38,841 nt of DNA from positions 1 to 38,841 of the forward strand of contig NZ_CAKMLL010000109.1 of the NCBI RefSeq assembly GCF_927797785.1, written 5' to 3'. Source of the DNA: Candidatus Nitrotoga sp. BS. GTDB lineage: Bacteria; Pseudomonadota; Gammaproteobacteria; Burkholderiales; Gallionellaceae. The first letter of the stretch is position 1. Every line of letters starts with the position of its first letter. A model generated the notes under the pieces. That model saw only the letters and a list, made by a program, of their open reading frames with translations. It was not told where the DNA came from and made no database searches. The position numbers and the translations under genes are program-made. Below, in pieces: positions 34,572 to 38,841 of the stretch.

Positions 34572-35000
34572 TCAGCGGGGCTGCACGGCTTTATCGCACA
34601 GCCCCGCTGGAGCGCCGGGTTGGGCGACTGCGCTATCACCAACGCGATTGGGAAACGACACTTCCAAAACAACACACCCAACGTCGGTTTTAAATGGCCC
34701 ATGCAGTTCCCCTGGAGGCCGACTAGCGTAATGCCCTGCCTCCAGCCATATATCGAATGCCTTGTCGTAGAGGCGACCGGAGACAATGAAAACCTCTTCG
34801 GGGTACGGGTGAGTTTTCCCGCCGAATGCCGTCGTGTCCGCGCCTGGAAAAAAGCGCGTCAATCTGGTGTATTCACCCGTGTCTTGGTCAACGCTGAGAG
34901 TCAGTTCTTCGGCCATTTGTTCAAGATCTTTGATCGCCGCCCAATGTTCCCGACTCGCAGGACTTAGAGCGTTCCAGTAGGTGGTAGTTGACTTGGTCAT
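34572..35000 (-). CDS. ChrR-like cupin domain protein
   Basis: 142-aa single cupin barrel from ATG 35000, with GGAGAAGT just upstream; the longer frame to 35063 lacks a ribosome site. YTRLTRFFPGADTTAFGGKTHPYPEEVFIVSG and LEAGHYASRPPGELHGPF are the two cupin motifs with metal-type His and Glu, in the arrangement of ChrR/DUF4437 cupins. Such small cupins bind Zn or Fe and may act as anti-sigma-type sensors or dioxygenases; no sigma factor gene is beside it, so an enzymatic role is as likely. An ~80-bp repeat lies just upstream. Confidence 0.82.
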   Translation of the reverse strand: MTKSTTTYWNALSPASREHWAAIKDLEQMAEELTLSVDQDTGEYTRLTRFFPGADTTAFGGKTHPYPEEVFIVSGRLYDKAFDIWLEAGHYASRPPGELHGPFKTDVGCVVLEVSFPNRVGDSAVAQPGAPAGLCDKAVQPR

Positions 35001-35030
35001 GTACTTCTCCGACGCAGAAATAAATTCGGT

Positions 35031-35112
35031 AGCTTGGGCAGAGCACAGCGAAGCCCAACGCACTGGCTCCGATGTGTTGGGCTACCCGTTGGTTAGCCCA
35101 ATCTACCACACT
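35031..35112. repeat. ~80-bp palindromic dispersed repeat, copy 2
   Basis: Reads GCTTGGGCAGAGCACAGCGA, AGCCCAACGCACTGGCTCCG, ATGTGTTGGGCTACCCGTTG, GTTAGCCCAATCTACCACACT. Same structure as the copy at 31892, and it lies directly 5' of the cupin gene's ribosome site, so it could form part of its leader. Confidence 0.75.
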
Positions 35113-35185
35113 TTCTCTGCAGCAATAAGGAACACCAAAGTCGATGCCGTCATAAGAAATATATAAGCATCCAGATAATCAGGCA

Positions 35186-36001
35186 TTAAAGCTTGAGCTC
35201 TACGCCACAATACTTACAGTGCACGGCATCGCTGTCGTGCCCACTGCTATCGCAATTTTTGCAGCGTTTATGGGTTTTAACTTTTTGCATTTCAGAGACC
35301 AATTCGGCACTGATAATTCCCGTTGGCACGGCGAGAATAGCGTAGCCGGTAAGCATCGCTAAACTGGCGATTATCCGCCCAAAGTTTGTGTGCGGAGTAA
35401 TGTCGCCGTAGCCAACAGTGGTTATTGTCACCACGGCCCAGTAAATACTGGTGGGAATATTTATAAAGCCATATTCTGGCCCTTCCACCACATACATCAG
35501 CGACCCAAAAATAACGATAATGATCGATATGGAAAACAAAAAAACGAAAATTTTTCGTCGTGCCATCAGTAGTGACCGCATTAGCACGTTGGTCTCGCCC
35601 ATATACTGAAACAATTTTAGCACCCGGAAAATACGCAGTACCCGCAACAGCCGTACCACCAGCAGCAAACTGGCCGAAGGAAAGAACAAGGCGATATAGG
35701 TCGGCAAAATCGTCAATAGATCGACAATTCCGTAAAACCCCCTGGCATAGGCTTTTGGATTCGGCGAACACCACAGGCGCGTTGCATATTCCACAGTAAA
35801 GAGCAGGGTAAAAAACCATTCGACAGCTAAAAATGCCGCGCCGTATTTAAGGTGCGGCCCTTCAATAGAGTCGAGCATAATGGCAAACACGCTGAGCAAA
35901 ATCGCGCAAATCAGCAGCAAGTCAAAGTTCCGGCCAGCCGGTGTATCGGTGCCAAAAATAACTTGGTAGGTTTTTTCTCGTAGGGTTTTCGGTTTATTCA
36001 T
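35186..36001 (-). CDS. Voltage-gated potassium channel with C-terminal zinc ribbon
   Basis: 271-aa six-helix channel subunit; four should assemble in the inner membrane. S1 to S6 can be followed: LLLICAILLSVFAIML, FLAVEWFFTLLFTVEYATRL, YGIVDLLTILPTYIALFF, the S4 voltage sensor LLLVVRLLRVLRIFRVLKLFQ with Arg/Lys at every third place, KIFVFLFSISIIIVIFGSLMYV and LAMLTGYAILAVPTGII. The selectivity filter is TTVGYGD (194-200), K+ type. The C-terminal 30 residues form a CxxC...CxxC zinc ribbon (C247, C250, C262, C265), an addition seen in several bacterial channels. Single gene. Confidence 0.93.
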   Translation of the reverse strand: MNKPKTLREKTYQVIFGTDTPAGRNFDLLLICAILLSVFAIMLDSIEGPHLKYGAAFLAVEWFFTLLFTVEYATRLWCSPNPKAYARGFYGIVDLLTILPTYIALFFPSASLLLVVRLLRVLRIFRVLKLFQYMGETNVLMRSLLMARRKIFVFLFSISIIIVIFGSLMYVVEGPEYGFINIPTSIYWAVVTITTVGYGDITPHTNFGRIIASLAMLTGYAILAVPTGIISAELVSEMQKVKTHKRCKNCDSSGHDSDAVHCKYCGVELKL

Positions 36002-36131
36002 GCAGTTATCGCTTGATCAGAAAGCAAGGGGCAGCCAGCTAGAATTTATCATCAATGATTTGACGCGTTGACCGCAGTCAAACTGACTGACCCCTTGATT
36101 TTATTATTGTTAGATCTGACATCTATTGTTA

Positions 36132-36539
36132 CTAAAGTACGTATTGAATCAATAAAATTAGTATCAAAACTAAATGAGGGAAAGCCACCGTAGGCCGAAT
36201 TGATTGGCTGACATACTCATTAATTAGGGATATACCCCTTAAACGACCCTTATGATATTCACTGTTGAATTGAAAAGCACTCTCTTCACTTTTTTCTGAG
36301 ATAGCTTTCTCGATCTGTAACAGCCGTGGCTCTATACGTGACTGAAACGTCTTCCAAATTGCATCTTGAAGCCATAACACCCCCAATACCAGCAATATAA
36401 AAATGTTGATTACACCCGATATCTCTGCCGCCAATAAGACAATAACGTTTAGTAACTTTATATAGAGAGAATGCTTTTCATAGCTATCAAACTGGTTCTG
36501 AAGTAAACACCATTCTGTTTTAAATTCTTTTGTTTCCAT
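36132..36539 (-). CDS. Small membrane protein of unknown function
   Basis: 135-aa protein with two adjacent hydrophobic segments in the first half (LLNVIVLLAAEISGVINIFILLVLGVLWL) and one at the very end (FPHLVLILILLIQYVL). The soluble part has WKTFQSRIEPRLLQIEKAISE and two invariant-looking Trp/Asp residues (LWLQDAIW). The start METKEFKTEWCLLQNQFDSYEKHSLYIKLL has the look of a family of short proteins in gammaproteobacterial accessory regions, but no name is known to me. Start ATG 36539; ribosome site weak. AT-rich codon use suggests acquisition. Confidence 0.72.
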   Translation of the reverse strand: METKEFKTEWCLLQNQFDSYEKHSLYIKLLNVIVLLAAEISGVINIFILLVLGVLWLQDAIWKTFQSRIEPRLLQIEKAISEKSEESAFQFNSEYHKGRLRGISLINEYVSQSIRPTVAFPHLVLILILLIQYVL

Positions 36540-36639
36540 AGCTTACTCTGTCTTTTGTTGTGTCATTGAATAGCGGTATAACGAGGCTGTGAGTCCCTTT
36601 ATACGCCCAATATTCACACATAGCCCCAATTGCTCTCAC

Positions 36640-36769
36640 GGATGTACGAACCACCCAAATATAAAGACTACAAACATGGCTTAATACTTGCAACCACACT
36701 TCTCTATTGTCATCAATCAGGTACATGTCCTCAAGTCCGTCACCTCTTGAAGTGACATGGTAAAGCTCA
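36640..36769 (-). pseudogene. RAYT transposase N-terminal fragment, opposite strand
   Basis: Reads ELYHVTSRGDGLEDMYLIDD, NREVWLQVLSHVCSLYIWVV, a RAYT N-terminus (LYHVTSRG; later the usual N/D-R-xx-WL-x-L-xx-VC pattern). It loses similarity after VV. As at 30130-30239, it is paired with a plus-strand C-terminal half. Confidence 0.72.
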
Positions 36770-36770
36770 G

Positions 36771-36850
36771 TAGGTTGGGCAGAGCACAGCCCAACGCACT
36801 GGCTCCGATGTGTTGGGCTGCCCGTTGGTTAGCCCAACCCGCCGCGCTAT
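36771..36850. repeat. ~80-bp palindromic dispersed repeat, copy 3
   Basis: TAGGTTGGGCAGAGCACAGC, CCAACGCACTGGCTCCGATG, TGTTGGGCTGCCCGTTGGTT, AGCCCAACCCGCCGCGCTAT. Lacks a 5-base GAAGC-type piece present in the other copies. Sits between the two inverted halves of a RAYT. Confidence 0.75.
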
Positions 36851-37146
36851 GTAGGGTGGGCACGGTTTTGCCTCGTAGAGGTCCTCGCACCCGGAGGGTG
36901 TGCCCACGCGGATTCTCTTCGTGAGTCGACTATCTGGCAACGGCGATTCTGGGAACACCAAATTTGTGATGAAAATGATTTTTTCCCGCCATGTCGATTA
37001 CATTTATTTCAACCCGGTTAAACACGGGCATGTACAACGTGCTGTGGATCGGGCTCATTCGACATTTCACCGCTATGTGTGTGATGGGGTATATGCGCAT
37101 GACTAGATTGACGCTGCCCGCGTGGGCACAAAGACGTGCCCACTAC
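36851..37146 (+). mobile_element. REP-bounded element carrying a RAYT transposase C-terminal fragment
   Basis: Begins GTAGGGTGGGCACG and ends CGTGCCCACTAC in inverse orientation. Inside, the frame reads RHVDYIYFNPVKHGHVQRAV, DRAHSTFHRYVCDGVYAHDW, close to the RAYT C-terminus (DYIHWNPVKHGWV...YSSFHRYVxxGxYP). The left 60 bases equal those of the 29892-30122 element, whose interior is about 65 bp shorter. Confidence 0.75.
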
Positions 37147-37154
37147 TTGACTGT

Positions 37155-38723
37155 TTAGTCCGCAGACCATCGATACTCAAAGTCTTCGCTTTTCAAGGCG
37201 GTTGCCTCCGTCAATTTCTTTTTGATATCAGCACCGCCCGGCATCATTGGAAGCATACTGAAATAGTTGCGTATTGCTCCATTGATGCCAGCTAGACAGC
37301 TTTTAGACTTAATCCAGTTTTGTGGACTGAACACCCTATTTGCGGGCTGTTGCTCGTTGGCCGCAGCTTCCAGTGCCATATTGAGGCTAATCCCAGCGAC
37401 CTTAACAATTTCATCTGTCATGCCAGATGCAAGTGAAATTTCGTATGCCTTAGATGGACTTGGAACCCGCTCAGATTGATTATTGGAAATGGAGAAGCAC
37501 ATAGCTATTGCGTACAAATGGTGATACGGCGCATAGGCACGCATTGCAAGGAGTGTCTCGTTTAAATTAAGTGGATTTGCAGTTACCCAGGTTTTAAATA
37601 CCTGGTTCATCCACAGGTTAAGTGCAAGGACATTTTCTGGTGAGTAGTCTTTGTTCTTAAATAGGGTCTCAAAGTATTTGTCGAAAATCTTCGTTTCGCC
37701 GTAAGAAAGATTAGGTCTTTGTGAGTGCCAAGCTACAAGGTTTTTAGCAAACTCCGACAACTCGACTACATGGTCTTTGTTTCTATCAGCGGGTGCTGTT
37801 TCCCCGCGCATCCTAATGAAGTATCCGCTGGGATACTTGAGTTCGTACGATTTTTTAATTGCCAACACACGTTTATCGTTGCTTCTCAAATCGCGCGCCT
37901 TAACGGCGCTTTGCGAGTTTGTGTAAATTGAAATCTTGTCGGCACGATCTCTTTGTGGAATCTCATAAAATCTAACTAGAATAAATGAGTCATCAACTTT
38001 CTTTACTGTTTCGCTACATGAAAGTATCGTATTCAGTGATTGGCAGCCATTTACTACGCTCAAGCCGTGCAGTGAAAGCGTTTCTCCAGCTAACTCCATT
38101 TTATTGCACAACGCGGTGATGCCGTTGTGAAAAAAGAAAAAATCAGAACGCTTATCACCCGTGATAGTGTTTCTGATGCCCTTGTTTACTGCATTGCTTG
38201 AACCTAAGCTTTGACGGACATTTTTCTGAAAAAGTGTTCCATCTTTAATGCCTGGGAATTTGATGCACTCCTTTAATGGAAGAGCGGCGATAATTACTGG
38301 TGTACCCGCAATTTCATGGAACATGAATTTGCTTCCACTAAGGCTGATTTTGAAATTGATACTGGGATTATCTGACTCAATTGCGTATTCGTGACGCCGC
38401 CTAAGCTCGTCGTTGTCTATTACATGGATGGTGGCATCGAAGTCATCATTCTCACCAAACTTTGCCAACTGCTTCTGGAATGCTTCTAGATCATCCTGAG
38501 CGGATTCGGTTAATTTTCCTGTTGTAATAAGCTCAAATGATACGTCGTAGTCCTCGTCAAGTGCCGCTGCAAGTTCAGATAGCTTTCTTTGTAATTTTCC
38601 ATTTGCAACGTTCTGAAGTCTAGCCAAGTCTTTAATCTGTATCCATGATGAAAGAACTTCACGGAGCGGCTCGGCATCGACCACGCCACCCTGAATGAAT
38701 TTCCCTTGCACGATGTGAACCAT
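37155..38723 (-). CDS. AIPR-family abortive-infection protein, N-terminus disrupted or beyond the window
   Basis: 522 aa from ATG 38723. NVRQSLGSSNAVNKGIRNTI (about 187-206), FFFFHNGITALC and SVVNGCQSLNTIL are the AIPR core; proteins of this family limit phage growth. The frame is open upstream of ATG 38723 to about 38789 and gives DDITDGAGDKQIDAIIIDDD, which is the expected restriction-endonuclease-like start, but no start codon is available and a TGA closes it. In another frame, HFVVESA immediately precedes (38790-38812), so a one-base deletion near 38790 seems to have broken the gene, and a TAG interrupts that frame farther up. The product may be a truncated form without the N-terminal nuclease-like part. 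The gene runs to the end of the window. Confidence 0.75.
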   Translation of the reverse strand: MVHIVQGKFIQGGVVDAEPLREVLSSWIQIKDLARLQNVANGKLQRKLSELAAALDEDYDVSFELITTGKLTESAQDDLEAFQKQLAKFGENDDFDATIHVIDNDELRRRHEYAIESDNPSINFKISLSGSKFMFHEIAGTPVIIAALPLKECIKFPGIKDGTLFQKNVRQSLGSSNAVNKGIRNTITGDKRSDFFFFHNGITALCNKMELAGETLSLHGLSVVNGCQSLNTILSCSETVKKVDDSFILVRFYEIPQRDRADKISIYTNSQSAVKARDLRSNDKRVLAIKKSYELKYPSGYFIRMRGETAPADRNKDHVVELSEFAKNLVAWHSQRPNLSYGETKIFDKYFETLFKNKDYSPENVLALNLWMNQVFKTWVTANPLNLNETLLAMRAYAPYHHLYAIAMCFSISNNQSERVPSPSKAYEISLASGMTDEIVKVAGISLNMALEAAANEQQPANRVFSPQNWIKSKSCLAGINGAIRNYFSMLPMMPGGADIKKKLTEATALKSEDFEYRWSAD

Positions 38724-38841
38724 CGAATTGTCATCATCAATGATAATTGCATCAATCTGTTTATCGCCTGCACCATCGGTAATGTCATCGCGGATTCAAC
38801 AACGAAGTGCAACTTTTTCTAACAGAATGATGGGGCGAGAT

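Noticed and set aside
1-38841. CRISPR array, tRNA or rRNA genes
   Set aside because: No regularly spaced direct repeats were seen, and no T-loop/acceptor combination or rRNA-like stretch was found when reading both strands. A tRNAscan run would settle the tRNA question.

Overview
The window reads as a chromosome segment of a betaproteobacterium, most likely of the Nitrosomonadales (Gallionella/Nitrotoga/Nitrosomonas side). The order FKBP - dapA - bamC - YycJ-like hydrolase, the thyA-folA pair, SlyD, CspA and RoxA fit that group. The placement is an inference from gene content and protein style, not from a marker gene. Housekeeping genes alternate with accessory DNA that is rich in pseudogenes, insertion-sequence debris, small dispersed repeats and integron-type attC sites.

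Layout. 410-2961: a tight three-gene operon (CDP-alcohol phosphatidyltransferase, HAD-IB phosphatase, cytidylyltransferase-like enzyme) that looks like a complete route for attaching a CDP-activated polar alcohol. 3020-3724: a decayed IS110-family transposase. 4025-5275: an orphan ComEC-like metallo-hydrolase with a degenerate metal site. 5518-5696: a ~179-bp MITE-like repeat, whose second copy is at 12344-12519. 5743-7049: thyA-folA, overlapping by 4 bp. 7120-8550: a broken M17 leucyl aminopeptidase. 8750-10011: cspA and slyD. 10012-11102: gene-poor debris. 11103-13077: roxA and a small Ala/Pro-rich lipoprotein. 13098-16579 (minus): FKBP, dapA, bamC and an MBL-fold hydrolase, probably one operon.

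16798-27994 is accessory: an acyltransferase, IS1182 fragments, a DUF808 membrane protein and a bicovalent-FAD-type oxidoreductase. These are followed by a stretch with two convincing attC sites (21904-21960, 23168-23243), a probable one (26574-26652) and several half-sites. Around them lie single-gene units: a membrane protein, a lipoprotein, an Ada-type AraC/methyltransferase, a DUF3465 protein, an AcuI/YhdH-type reductase and a VOC protein. No integron integrase is visible, so this looks like a CALIN (cluster of attC sites lacking an integrase). It is the most interesting structure in the window.

28176-38841: a zeta-type toxin with a ParD-like antitoxin, a small acidic protein, a membrane-bound diguanylate cyclase, an alternative oxidase (rare in bacteria), an HDOD protein, a ChrR-like cupin, a voltage-gated K+ channel with a zinc ribbon, a small membrane protein, and an AIPR-family (abortive infection) protein that runs to the window edge with an apparent N-terminal frameshift. 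Between them are REP-associated tyrosine transposase (RAYT) remnants and three or four copies of an ~80-bp palindromic repeat. No rRNA, tRNA or CRISPR array was seen.
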